A DNA stretch of 52,580 nt from assembly GCA_964609675.1 (NCBI GenBank), contig CAZSRX010000007.1, positions 1 to 52,580 on the forward strand, in the 5' to 3' direction. The position numbers and the translations under genes were made by a program. The stretch comes from CAZSRX01 sp964609675 [NCBI: uncultured Bacteroidota bacterium] (GTDB lineage: Bacteria > CLD3 > SB21). A model generated the notes under the pieces. It was not told where the DNA came from. It saw only the letters and a program-made list of their open reading frames with translations, and searched no databases. Position 1 is the first letter of the stretch. Every line of letters begins with the position of its first letter. Below, in pieces: positions 17,500 to 26,000 of this stretch.

Positions 17500-17841
17500 A
17501 TGAATTTAAGAAATAAAAGATTGTCCGAACTGATGCACCACGAGATCGGTTCAATAATTCATTTTGAAATGCGTGATGCGCGTGTTAAGTCTGTTACCAT
17601 TACTCAGGTGGTTCTTAATGCCGATCTTACTTATGCCAAAGTATATTTTATGATTGAGGGTTCTTCGGAGGAGATTAAAGCCATGACCGCAACACTGAAC
17701 CACGCCAAAGGTTTTATCCGTCATAAAATCAGCGAGCGCATTGAGGTTAAATATATTCCTGAGATTAAATTCTTTTATGATGAGAATATCGTTTATGATC
17801 GGCGAATGGATCAATTGTTCGAGGAAATCAAGCGCCCATGA
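17500..17841 (+). CDS. rbfA: Ribosome-binding factor A
   Basis: A 113-residue KH-like factor that binds the 30S subunit during late 16S rRNA maturation and cold adaptation. Family features include the N-terminal RNKRLSELMHHEIGSIIHFEM, the central VTITQVVLNADLTYAKVYF and the C-terminal PEIKFFYDENIVYDRRMDQLFEEI. The length is typical. Its stop overlaps the truB start by 4 bp (ATGA), indicating coupled translation. It lies in the standard order infB-ylxP-rbfA-truB-ribF. Confidence 0.95.
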   Translation: MNLRNKRLSELMHHEIGSIIHFEMRDARVKSVTITQVVLNADLTYAKVYFMIEGSSEEIKAMTATLNHAKGFIRHKISERIEVKYIPEIKFFYDENIVYDRRMDQLFEEIKRP

Positions 17842-18593
17842 CCGTTAATCCAAACGCATTTCCTTTGGTATCGAGGGAATACCTGCTGACAGGATCTCTT
17901 TCAGAATTGGATTATAATGCCGGTACGATCGTTCTGATGGATAAGCCCCCTTTATGGACCTCTTTCGACGTGGTTCATAAAATTCGTAATCTGACCAAAG
18001 CAAAAAAAGTCGGACATACGGGTACGCTGGATCCCATGGCGACCGGTCTGCTTATCTTAGTTACGGGCTCAGCAACGCGTATGGTTGGCCATTATATGGG
18101 TCTTCAAAAGGTTTATCATGTAATTCTGGAATTGGGAAAAACAACGGATACATACGATAGAGACGGTAAAATCAGCGCCGAAAAGCCGGTGCCGGAAATA
18201 ACTGAAAGTGAGTTTTTAACGCTAATTAAGAAATATATCGGCCTGATAAAGCAGACACCACCCCCGTTTTCGGCTATAAAAAAATCCGGACGCCCGTTGT
18301 ATCTTTCGGCCCGAAAGGGCATACCCGTGCAGGTCGAACCACGCACCGTAAATATTATAAATATTGATCTGGTGAAATTCGCTCTCCCTTATGTGGAATG
18401 CAAAGTCACTTGTTCCAAAGGCACCTATATACGTTCTTTGGTGAATGATATCGGTGAGGATATAGGATGCGGCGCTTATGTATTCGAACTCCGTCGGTTA
18501 GCCATCGGTAATTATACAGTGGAGCAGGCCGTTACAGTCGCCGATTTTCAGAATCAGATTAAAGTAAAGCGTGAACACAATGTTATTCATTGA
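17838..18593 (+). CDS. truB: tRNA pseudouridine-55 synthase TruB
   Basis: A 251-residue enzyme that makes pseudouridine 55 in the T loop of tRNAs. The catalytic aspartate is D65 in GHTGTLDPMATGLL. Also visible are the N-terminal IVLMDKPPLWTSFDVVHKIR, the KVYHVILELGKTTDTYDRDG segment, QTPPPFSAIK and KVTCSKGTYIRSLVNDIG. The PUA extension at the C-terminus is short, as in bacterial type 2 enzymes. The start overlaps rbfA by 4 bp; the end overlaps ribF by 14-23 bp depending on the ribF start, so the three are translationally coupled. Confidence 0.96.
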   Translation: MTVNPNAFPLVSREYLLTGSLSELDYNAGTIVLMDKPPLWTSFDVVHKIRNLTKAKKVGHTGTLDPMATGLLILVTGSATRMVGHYMGLQKVYHVILELGKTTDTYDRDGKISAEKPVPEITESEFLTLIKKYIGLIKQTPPPFSAIKKSGRPLYLSARKGIPVQVEPRTVNIINIDLVKFALPYVECKVTCSKGTYIRSLVNDIGEDIGCGAYVFELRRLAIGNYTVEQAVTVADFQNQIKVKREHNVIH

Positions 18594-19521
18594 TAATCTG
18601 AATACCATACCCCATGACGGGAATTCCCTGCTGACCATGGGAACCTATGACGGCATTCATCGTGGCCATCAGGCGATACTACAGCAATTGATCGGGGAAA
18701 GCCGCCGGAATTCCGCCCGCAGTATTTTGCTGACATTTGAACCCCATCCTCAGACCGTTATTAACCCGAAAAGAATCCCGGATATAAGAATTTTGACGAC
18801 TATAGAGGAAAAGAGAACGATTCTTTCGAATATGGGGTTGGATTTATTGATCTGCGCGCCATTTGATGAAGCCATGGCCGCCATGCACGCTGAGGATTTT
18901 GTGCGGGATATTCTCCTGAAAAAAATCGGTTTCAAAAAAATTATTATCGGTCATGACCATGCGTTCGGTAAAAACCGTAGCGGCCATTTTGAGACCCTGC
19001 AACGTATGAGCAGACATTATGATTTTGAAGTCGAACAAGTGGGCGCGGTCACTTTCAAAAATAAAATCATAAACAGCACCGGCATACGACGATTATTATT
19101 CGAAGGTAAAATGGAAACGGCCAACGAGTATCTCGGGCGGCCTTATAGTATAAGCGGCACGGTGGTTCATGGTGATGGAAGAGGCCAAAAAATCGGAATT
19201 CCCACCGCCAATATCATGCCCGGCCACTTCATGAAATTAATTCCTAAAACCGGTGTTTATGGCACGTATTGTATGGTTGATGATGTGCGTCATGCTTCCG
19301 TGACCAATGTGGGTTTCCGGCCAACCTTTATTCATAATGAAGATCAGCCTGTTATTGAAACCCATATTTTTGATTTTCATCATAATATTTACGGAAAAAC
19401 CGTTGTTCTGGAATTCATTACCTATTTACGTCACGAAAAGCACTTTTCAGGCGAAGAAGCGCTTATTAAAGCGATTAACGAGGACAAAAATCGATTTAGG
19501 GAGTATTTACATCAAATATAA
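18580..19521 (+). CDS. ribF: Bifunctional riboflavin kinase/FAD synthetase
   Basis: A protein of about 313 residues that converts riboflavin to FMN and FMN to FAD. The N-terminal nucleotidyltransferase domain shows GTYDGIHRGHQAILQQL (HxGH) and IIIGHDHAFGKNRSG. The C-terminal flavokinase domain shows YSISGTVVHGDGRGQKIGIPTANI and GVYGTYCMV. I prefer ATG at 18580; GTG at 18571 would add three residues. It overlaps the end of truB, so it belongs to the same transcript. It is followed by an A/T-rich gap with a fresh promoter for rpsO. Confidence 0.95.
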   Translation: MLFIDNLNTIPHDGNSLLTMGTYDGIHRGHQAILQQLIGESRRNSARSILLTFEPHPQTVINPKRIPDIRILTTIEEKRTILSNMGLDLLICAPFDEAMAAMHAEDFVRDILLKKIGFKKIIIGHDHAFGKNRSGHFETLQRMSRHYDFEVEQVGAVTFKNKIINSTGIRRLLFEGKMETANEYLGRPYSISGTVVHGDGRGQKIGIPTANIMPGHFMKLIPKTGVYGTYCMVDDVRHASVTNVGFRPTFIHNEDQPVIETHIFDFHHNIYGKTVVLEFITYLRHEKHFSGEEALIKAINEDKNRFREYLHQI

Positions 19522-19529
19522 ATATTTTA

Positions 19530-19557
19530 TTGATTAATAATAAAAAAAATATATATT
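19530..19557 (+). promoter_or_regulatory. Promoter of rpsO-pnp
   Basis: TTGATT (19530-19535), a 16-nt spacer and TATATT (19552-19557) lie about 40 bp ahead of rpsO, in very A/T-rich sequence. Confidence 0.5.
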
Positions 19558-19598
19558 ATAAATTTAGTATAAATTAAATTTAGGAGTTACTGATACTT

Positions 19599-19868
19599 AT
19601 GGCCATTAACAAAGAAATGAAACTGGAGCAAATCAAAAAATACGGCGGCAGTGATGTGAATACAGGCGGCACCGAAGTGCAGATTGCGTTACTGACCCTC
19701 CACATTAACGACCTGACCAAGCATCTTCAGACGCATACCAAAGATCACAGTTCGCGTCGTTCACTGCTGAAAATGGTAGGACAGCGTAAGCGGTTATTGA
19801 CGTATCTGGCCGGGCGTGATATTGAAAAATACCGTTCGCTGATAGCCGAACTCGGTATAAGAAAATAA
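19599..19868 (+). CDS. rpsO: 30S ribosomal protein S15
   Basis: An 89-residue primary 16S rRNA-binding protein of the small-subunit platform; its length is exactly the family norm. Hallmarks are [54 protein letters not shown] in pieces: [23 protein letters not shown] and [12 protein letters not shown] taggagtt Shine-Dalgarno precedes the start. It is followed by a perfect hairpin and then pnp, the gene order known from E. coli and many other bacteria. Confidence 0.97.
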   Translation: MAINKEMKLEQIKKYGGSDVNTGGTEVQIALLTLHINDLTKHLQTHTKDHSSRRSLLKMVGQRKRLLTYLAGRDIEKYRSLIAELGIRK

Positions 19869-19880
19869 AACTATAATAGT

Positions 19881-19909
19881 AAGGAGTTAAACAAATAGTT
19901 TAACTCCTT
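19881..19909 (+). terminator. rpsO-pnp intercistronic hairpin
   Basis: A perfect 12-bp stem aaggagttaaac/gtttaactcctt with loop aaata. There is no T run after it (atcg follows), so it is either a partial terminator or an RNA-processing/stability hairpin. In E. coli the rpsO-pnp interval carries a terminator and RNase III sites used in PNPase autocontrol; this could be the local counterpart. Confidence 0.5.
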
Positions 19910-20016
19910 ATCGTTTATTCGTATCGGAACCTGATGAATCCTTTGATGGCAGTCCTTTTAATGCTCCCATTGATCCGGATCCGCATTCCGCATAATAAAA
20001 ACAAAAGGACAATTCA

Positions 20017-22137
20017 ATGACAATAAAAAAACAACTTGATATCAACGGCCGTACACTGACTATTGAAAGCGGACGGGTAGCCCGTCAGGCAGACGGCGCC
20101 GTCATTGTTCAATACGGCGATACCATGATTCTGGCAACCGTTGTCTCGGCCAAAGAACCTAAGGAAGATGCCGATTTTTTCCCGCTTATGGTCGATTACC
20201 GCGAAAGCGCCTATTCCGCGGGCAAAATTCCCGGCAGTTTTTTCCGACGCGAGGGTAAACCGTCCGAAAAAGAAGTACTCAGCGGACGCTTAATTGACCG
20301 GCCGATACGACCGCTTTTTCCAGAGGGCTACTGGTATGAAACTGTCATTCATGTTAACGTCATTTCCAGTGACAAGGAAAACAACGCGGACATACTTGGC
20401 GGAATCGGCGCCTCGGCAGCTTTGTGCCTGAGCGATATTCCGTTCATGGGACCGGTCGGTTCGGTACGCATCGGCCGCATTGACGGAAAGTTCATCATCA
20501 ACCCGACCTTTGCCGAACTGGAAACCAGCGATATGGAAATTGTGGTTGCAGGCACTAAAGATTCCATTGCCATGGTAGAAGGCGAAGCCCGGGAAATTTC
20601 CGAGGCGGATATGCTCGAAGCGATTATGCTGGCGCATGAAACTATCAAGCAGATTGTTGCGCTGCAGGAAGAAATGATCCGCGAGTTGAATCCCGTTAAA
20701 CGCGCGTTTGAACCGGCAAAGATCGACGAAACGCTGCAGGCCGATATTATAAGCATGGCCCGTGAAACCGTGCACAACGCCAACCGGATACCCGAAAAGA
20801 CCGAGCGGAATAATGCCCTGAAACAGTTAAAAGAAACTATTGTGGCTAAGTACGCTGAAACCGTTCCGGATATCGGAAAGATAGCCGCAAAAATCATTGA
20901 TGATCTGCAGTACAGCGATATGCGCCGGATGATTCTGGAGGAAAAACGCCGTCTGGACGGAAGGCAGATGACCGATATTCGTCCCATCACGTGCGAAATA
21001 GGCCTGTTACCACGCGTTCACGGATCGGCGATATTCACCCGCGGGCAGACGCAGGCGTTAGTGGCCACCACGTTAGGCACCAAGATGGATGAACAACTGA
21101 TTGACGGTGTGGACGGCGATTCGACCAAGCGTTTCATGTTCCATTACAATTTTCCGCCCTATTCGGTTGGCGAAGCCCGGCCGACGCGCGGTCCCGGACG
21201 GAGGGAAATCGGACACGGTAACCTGGCTGAACGGGCGCTGAAAAATCTCGCCCCGAAGGAAGAGGATTTTCCATATACTATCCGCATTGTCAGTGACATC
21301 CTCGAATCCAACGGTTCGAGTTCCATGGCCTCTGTCTGCGGCGGTTCGCTGTCGCTGATGGACGCGGGCGTACCCATGCCCCGGACGGTTGCCGGCATCG
21401 CCATGGGACTCATTATGGAAGATGGCCGCTATGCCATCCTGAGCGATATCCTGGGCGATGAGGACCATCTCGGCGATATGGATTTTAAAGTTGCCGGAAC
21501 CCGAAATGGTATTACCGCTTGTCAGATGGATATTAAAATCAAAGGCATATCGCCCGAAATTATGAAGGAAGCGCTCGAACAGGCAAGGCAGGGGCGTTTT
21601 CATATTATTGATATTATGGAACAAACAATCGCCCAGCCGCGACCGGATCTGTCGAAATATGCCCCACGCATTACCACCATCAAGATTAAAGTGGACCAGA
21701 TCGGGCTGGTTATCGGACCCGGAGGTAAAACGATCCGCGAAATTGTTGAAAAATCCGGCACCAAGATTGACATATCCGACGACGGCACGGTGCTGATTGC
21801 GTCCGTCAACGCCGAAGGCACCGAAATCGCCGTGAATTGTATTCGCGGCCTGACGGAAGATCCTGAAAAGGGAAAGATTTACAAAGGCACCGTAAAGAAA
21901 ATAACCGAATTCGGGGCGTTTGTGGAAATCCTTCCCGGCAAGGAAGGCCTGTTACACATTTCCGAAATTGATCATAAACGGGTTGCCAAAGTCGAAGAGT
22001 ACATGAAACTCGGCGATGAAGTGGAAGTGCTCCTGCAGGAAATCGTTAACCGCGACGGAAAAACCAAATACGAACTGAGCCGCAAGGCCCTGATTAAAAA
22101 AGAGCATCATCCCAATCCAAAAAAACCGAAACAATAG
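20017..22137 (+). CDS. pnp: Polyribonucleotide nucleotidyltransferase (PNPase)
   Basis: A 706-residue 3'-5' phosphorolytic exoribonuclease, a core RNA-degradation enzyme. It carries two RNase PH-like domains (first with [15 protein letters not shown] and [14 protein letters not shown]; second with [28 protein letters not shown] and [15 protein letters not shown]), separated by the all-helical domain. A KH domain ([19 protein letters not shown]) and an S1 domain ([33 protein letters not shown]) follow. Length and order match the family. The start follows an aaaagga Shine-Dalgarno. A strong intrinsic terminator begins 24 bp after the stop. Confidence 0.98.
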   Translation: MTIKKQLDINGRTLTIESGRVARQADGAVIVQYGDTMILATVVSAKEPKEDADFFPLMVDYRESAYSAGKIPGSFFRREGKPSEKEVLSGRLIDRPIRPLFPEGYWYETVIHVNVISSDKENNADILGGIGASAALCLSDIPFMGPVGSVRIGRIDGKFIINPTFAELETSDMEIVVAGTKDSIAMVEGEAREISEADMLEAIMLAHETIKQIVALQEEMIRELNPVKRAFEPAKIDETLQADIISMARETVHNANRIPEKTERNNALKQLKETIVAKYAETVPDIGKIAAKIIDDLQYSDMRRMILEEKRRLDGRQMTDIRPITCEIGLLPRVHGSAIFTRGQTQALVATTLGTKMDEQLIDGVDGDSTKRFMFHYNFPPYSVGEARPTRGPGRREIGHGNLAERALKNLAPKEEDFPYTIRIVSDILESNGSSSMASVCGGSLSLMDAGVPMPRTVAGIAMGLIMEDGRYAILSDILGDEDHLGDMDFKVAGTRNGITACQMDIKIKGISPEIMKEALEQARQGRFHIIDIMEQTIAQPRPDLSKYAPRITTIKIKVDQIGLVIGPGGKTIREIVEKSGTKIDISDDGTVLIASVNAEGTEIAVNCIRGLTEDPEKGKIYKGTVKKITEFGAFVEILPGKEGLLHISEIDHKRVAKVEEYMKLGDEVEVLLQEIVNRDGKTKYELSRKALIKKEHHPNPKKPKQ

Positions 22138-22140
22138 ACG

Positions 22141-23496
22141 ATGATCCTTCATACCTCTAAACGGTGTTGTTCTTTCAAATCTTTGAAAAGAACAGCACCG
22201 TCTGTTTTTTCAACGTCCCGAAGAAGTGAAATTCACGATATTCTGGATGAAGAAACCAGCACAAAAACCGTTCTGGATAATGGCCTGACTATCATTGCTC
22301 AGCAAATCCCGTATGTAAAATCCCTTTCGGCAGGCGTATGGATTCTTACCGGAAGCCGGTATGAAAACCAAGAAAATATGGGCATTTGTCATTTTATTGA
22401 ACATGCCGTTTTCAAAGGTACCAAACACCGCAATGCCCGTCAGATTGCCAAATCGCTCGAGGATGTCGGCGGAAGCCTCAATGCCTTTACCAGCAAAGAG
22501 CACACCTGTTATTATGCGACGATTCTGAGTGAACACATGCCGCTTGCCATGAACATTCTTTCGGACCTTGTCATCCATGCCGCATTTAATGAAGAGGATA
22601 TACGGCGTGAAAAACAAATAGTGCTTGAGGAAATTAAAGATACTGAAGATACGCCGGAAGAATTTGTCCAGGATGTTTTTTATCAGCAGATATTTAAAGA
22701 CCATCCGCTGGGTTATTCCATTCTGGGAACACCGGCGAGCATCCAGTCCTATTCACGGAAGGCGATTTCCGAGTTTTACAAGAAATATTACGTGCCGTCT
22801 AATATCATTATTTCGGTGGCCGGCAATTTCAAAGAGAAGGAATTAATCCGAGAAGTTGAGAAACATTTCGTTTTTCCCGGAAATCTTAATAACCGGATTT
22901 ACTGGCCGGACGGTTTTCAGAAATATTCATTCCACAACGTTCAAGGCAAGCGTAAGCATATCCGGCGCAACATTTCTCAGGCGCATATCTGTGTAGGTAT
23001 GCCTCTTAATATTTCCTATACCAATAAAAAAAGACTGGATATGATTGCCCTGAACATCATCCTGGGAGGCGGGATGAGTTCAAGGCTGTTTCAGAAAATC
23101 AGGGAAAAATACGGGCTGGCTTACAGTATTTATACCTTTACCGATTTTTTACAGGATACAGGAGTGTTCGGCGCTTATCTGGCCACCGATAAAAACAACC
23201 ATGACCGTGCGATAGAAGTTATCATTAAGGAGTTTCTTAATCTCCATAACCATCCCATACGGAACCATGAGCTGAAAATGGCCCAATCACAAATGAAGGC
23301 CAACCTGCTTATGGGTCTTGAAAGCACATCAACCCGCATGATACGTATGGCTAAAAGTGAAATATATTTTAAGAAAACCTTGAAAAATGCGGAATTAATT
23401 AATTATATTAATTCTATTACTATTGATAAACTTGACGAGTTAATAAATGTCTTTATTAAAAAAATCAACAAACAGCACATTGTAATTATCAACTGA
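22141..23496 (+). CDS. M16 family zinc peptidase (processing-peptidase type)
   Basis: A zinc metallopeptidase of the M16B type, related to mitochondrial processing peptidase and bacterial YmxG/PqqL. From ATG 22141 it is 451 residues with the inverted zinc motif HFIEH at 84-88 and the third ligand at E164 (VLEEI), 76 residues on. Later motifs include LGGGMSSRLFQKIREKYGLAYSIY. Homology to family starts appears only from about residue 42 (KTVLDNGLTIIAQQIPYVKS). The first 25 codons are a terminator hairpin, so the true start is doubtful: no ATG, GTG or TTG lies between the hairpin and the conserved part, while ATT at 22231 is in frame behind agaagtgaa. The dut gene begins 3 bp after its stop. Confidence 0.88.
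   Translation: MILHTSKRCCSFKSLKRTAPSVFSTSRRSEIHDILDEETSTKTVLDNGLTIIAQQIPYVKSLSAGVWILTGSRYENQENMGICHFIEHAVFKGTKHRNARQIAKSLEDVGGSLNAFTSKEHTCYYATILSEHMPLAMNILSDLVIHAAFNEEDIRREKQIVLEEIKDTEDTPEEFVQDVFYQQIFKDHPLGYSILGTPASIQSYSRKAISEFYKKYYVPSNIIISVAGNFKEKELIREVEKHFVFPGNLNNRIYWPDGFQKYSFHNVQGKRKHIRRNISQAHICVGMPLNISYTNKKRLDMIALNIILGGGMSSRLFQKIREKYGLAYSIYTFTDFLQDTGVFGAYLATDKNNHDRAIEVIIKEFLNLHNHPIRNHELKMAQSQMKANLLMGLESTSTRMIRMAKSEIYFKKTLKNAELINYINSITIDKLDELINVFIKKINKQHIVIIN
22161..22210 (+). terminator. Intrinsic terminator after pnp
   Basis: The stem acggtgttgttctttc (22161-22176) / gaaaagaacagcaccgt (22185-22201) pairs over about 15 bp with one G-U pair and one bulge, followed by ctgtttttt. It begins 24 bp after the pnp stop, but overlaps the longest reading frame of the M16 gene. 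Confidence 0.85.
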
Positions 23497-23499
23497 AGC

Positions 23500-23946
23500 A
23501 TGATAGATATTCCCGTAAAATATGTTTCGGATGAATTCAGGGATATTCCGCTTCCCGAATATATGACGGAAGGCAGTTCGGGTATGGATCTCAGAGCCGC
23601 CGTCCGTGAAGATACCATCTTGGAACCCATGAAAATCATGGCTATACCTACCGGCTTCTGTATCGGAATACCGGTCGGATACGAAGGCCAGGTGAGGCCG
23701 CGAAGCGGTCTGGCCTTAAAAAATGGAGTTACGGTTCTTAATACCCCGGGCACTATCGACAGCGACTACAGGGGAGAAGTTAAGGTTATAATGATAAACC
23801 TTGGTCCGGATGATTTTATAATCAAACGCGGCGACCGGATTGCTCAATTAGTGATTACACCGGTTATTAAAGTTAATATTATTGAAAATAATAACTTAAC
23901 ACTAACCAACCGGGGTGAGGGCGGTTTTGGACACACAGGAAAATAA
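23500..23946 (+). CDS. dut: Deoxyuridine 5'-triphosphate nucleotidohydrolase (dUTPase)
   Basis: A 148-residue trimeric dUTPase that hydrolyses dUTP to dUMP and pyrophosphate, keeping uracil out of DNA and supplying dTMP synthesis. All five family motifs are present: GSSGMDLRA, the PRSG-containing [11 protein letters not shown], the uracil-binding [22 protein letters not shown] and the flexible C-terminal [11 protein letters not shown]. The length is typical. It follows the M16 gene by 3 bp and its end overlaps the next reading frame, so the cluster appears co-translated. Confidence 0.97.
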   Translation: MIDIPVKYVSDEFRDIPLPEYMTEGSSGMDLRAAVREDTILEPMKIMAIPTGFCIGIPVGYEGQVRPRSGLALKNGVTVLNTPGTIDSDYRGEVKVIMINLGPDDFIIKRGDRIAQLVITPVIKVNIIENNNLTLTNRGEGGFGHTGK

Positions 23947-24688
23947 ATTTCCCGTGCTGGTTTATCATAAAATAGACACACGGAATGAATTCAGCCTGTC
24001 GGTAATTGCACCCTCCCATTTTAAAAAACACATTCGGCATCTTATTCAATTGGGCTATAATACTTGTACGGTTTCGGGTATAAGAATTACAGAATCCCCG
24101 AAACCCCTTTGTTTGTTTTTTGATGATGCCTATCAAGATATCTATGATTATGGCTTTCCTTTTCTTGACAGCGTTGGCTTTAAAGCAAATTTAAGCGTAA
24201 TCAGCCGATTTGTGGGAGCATATAATACATGGGATGTCCGTGTCGGTCCTCGTTATAGACACATGGCGTCGACCCATATCCGGTTGTTACATGAGAATGG
24301 TTGGGAAATATGTTCACACTCGTGCTCCCACAGGGATTTAACCAGTCTCGCCCATGCTCCGCTTGTTAAAGAGGTTTTTGACTCAAAAAAAGCTCTGGAA
24401 GACATAATAGGAGCACCGGTTAAACATTTTGTATATCCTTTTGGAAGAAAAAATCAAAGGGTTATTGAGGCCGTTAAAGAAGCCGGTTACCAGTCAGCTT
24501 CCGGATTTATTAGAAATAAAAAGCATGATTTTTACTTTGACATGCCACGATTTGGGGTTTATAATATTGACTCATTACATGCCCTTGAAAGAAAGTTGCA
24601 ATCAAGCCGTTTTGAGCGCTGTAAACAAATGATTATTAACCGTTGTACATTGGGGTCCATTCTATATCAAAATATATCCATGAACTAA
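23927..24688 (+). CDS. Polysaccharide deacetylase family protein
   Basis: A carbohydrate esterase 4/NodB-type deacetylase. I chose TTG at 23927 (253 aa) because GGTGAGG lies 6 nt before it; GTG at 23915 would add four residues. Either start overlaps dut. Motifs are VLVYHKI at the N-terminus, LFFDDAY (metal-binding Asp pair), the histidine pair in [10 protein letters not shown], and [21 protein letters not shown]. There is no signal peptide, so action would be cytoplasmic or on a lipid-linked or imported substrate, or the export route is not visible. Family members deacetylate GlcNAc polymers or peptidoglycan; the substrate here is unknown. Confidence 0.85.
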   Translation: MDTQENKFPVLVYHKIDTRNEFSLSVIAPSHFKKHIRHLIQLGYNTCTVSGIRITESPKPLCLFFDDAYQDIYDYGFPFLDSVGFKANLSVISRFVGAYNTWDVRVGPRYRHMASTHIRLLHENGWEICSHSCSHRDLTSLAHAPLVKEVFDSKKALEDIIGAPVKHFVYPFGRKNQRVIEAVKEAGYQSASGFIRNKKHDFYFDMPRFGVYNIDSLHALERKLQSSRFERCKQMIINRCTLGSILYQNISMN

Positions 24689-24721
24689 ATATATAAGAAC
24701 GACGTAAAATACAGGTGCAAT

Positions 24722-25066
24722 ATGCCTGAAAACATTGAAAAATTGTACTATTCCATAGGTGAAGTAAGCGAAATGACCGGGTTAAAGCAATATGTACTTC
24801 GCTACTGGGAAACGGAATTTGATTTTTTGCAACCGCTTAAAAACAGCTCAGGAAACCGGACCTATACAAAAGAGGATATTGAAAAAGTCCTGATTGTTAA
24901 AAAATTACTTTATGATGAAAAGTTTACTATTGAAGGCGCAAAATTAAAACTTAAAGAAATAACCGGGAAATCAAAAGATGATACTGGCGATGTTCGGATG
25001 TTAATTACTGAAATTAAAAAAGATTTACATTTCGCATTAAATCTGCTTAAACCTGAAAAACCGTAA
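24722..25066 (+). CDS. MerR-like transcriptional regulator
   Basis: A 114-residue protein with an N-terminal MerR-type winged helix-turn-helix: YSIGEVSEMTGLKQYVLRYWETEFDFLQP (helix-turn-helix about 11-36) followed by the wing NSSGNRTYTKEDIEKV and LLYDEKFTIEGAKLKL. After residue 85 there is only a short helical tail, with no effector-binding or cysteine-rich metal site. This short form occurs widely next to housekeeping genes and its target is usually unknown. It lies 33 bp after the deacetylase and 9 bp before the DUF362 gene. Confidence 0.88.
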   Translation: MPENIEKLYYSIGEVSEMTGLKQYVLRYWETEFDFLQPLKNSSGNRTYTKEDIEKVLIVKKLLYDEKFTIEGAKLKLKEITGKSKDDTGDVRMLITEIKKDLHFALNLLKPEKP

Positions 25067-25075
25067 AGGCTATTT

Positions 25076-25996
25076 ATGAACAGAAGAAATTTCATTAAAA
25101 AGACCTTAGGAACCGGATTTTTTCTAGGGACTTCCGCGTATTTCGGTAATTTGATTAATGCCTTTCCGGTTAATCAGTCTGGAAAGAGCGGTTATAATTT
25201 AGTGGCTGTAAGGGGGGGAGAACCCGATGTAATGCTTGATAGAGCGTTACAATCGTTGGGAGGGATATCAAAATTCGTAAAAAAGAATCAAACGGTTGTG
25301 ATTAAACCCAATATTGGCTGGGATGTAGTTCCGGAACGCGGCGCCAATACCCATCCCACGCTGGTCAGCCGGTTAGTAAAGCACTGTTTGGACGCCGGGG
25401 CAAAAAAAGTCACGATATTCGACAACACCTGCGATAACTGGAAAAATTGTTACAAGAACAGCGGTATCGAACAGGCCGCCAAGGATGCCGGCGCCCAGGT
25501 TGTTCCCGGAAACAGCGAGAGCTATTATCAGGATGTAGACGTCCCCAAAGGCATCGTACTTAAAAAGGCGAAAGTCCACGAGTTGATACTTGAATCCGAT
25601 GTATTTATTAATGTACCCATATTAAAAAGTCACCGATCGGCCCGCTTGACCATAGCCATGAAAAACCTTATGGGCATTGTTTGGGACCGAAGGTACTGGC
25701 ACGCGAATAATCTTCATCAGTGCATAGCCGATTTTTCTACCTACCGTAAACCGGACTTGAATATTGTTGACGCGTATTATGTAATGAAAGAGAACGGTCC
25801 CCGCGGTGTTTCGGAAGCCGATGTCCAGAAAATGAAATCCCTGATTGTATCTCCGGATATGCTGGCCGCCGATGTCGCTGCCGCAAAATTATTTGGAATG
25901 GAACCCGACGACATTTCCTATATTAAAATGGCCGATGCTTTAGGCGTTGGTATTAAAGACCTTAATAAACTTTCCATTGATCGAATTATTATCTGA
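25076..25996 (+). CDS. Tat-exported DUF362 domain protein
   Basis: A 306-residue protein with a twin-arginine signal (MNRRNFIKKTLGTGFFLG, cut probably near residue 30) followed by a DUF362 domain: VVIKPNIGWD, NTHPTLVSRLVKHCLDAGAKKVTIFDN, FINVPILKSHRSARLTIAMKNLMGIV and a C-terminal DMLAADVAAAKLFGM. DUF362 proteins are often associated or fused with 4Fe-4S ferredoxin domains, and Tat export suggests folding, perhaps with a cofactor, before export. The downstream gene, 4 bp away, encodes a membrane polyferredoxin, so the two probably form one redox complex. The reaction is unknown. Confidence 0.85.
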   Translation: MNRRNFIKKTLGTGFFLGTSAYFGNLINAFPVNQSGKSGYNLVAVRGGEPDVMLDRALQSLGGISKFVKKNQTVVIKPNIGWDVVPERGANTHPTLVSRLVKHCLDAGAKKVTIFDNTCDNWKNCYKNSGIEQAAKDAGAQVVPGNSESYYQDVDVPKGIVLKKAKVHELILESDVFINVPILKSHRSARLTIAMKNLMGIVWDRRYWHANNLHQCIADFSTYRKPDLNIVDAYYVMKENGPRGVSEADVQKMKSLIVSPDMLAADVAAAKLFGMEPDDISYIKMADALGVGIKDLNKLSIDRIII

Positions 25997-26000
25997 GCCA

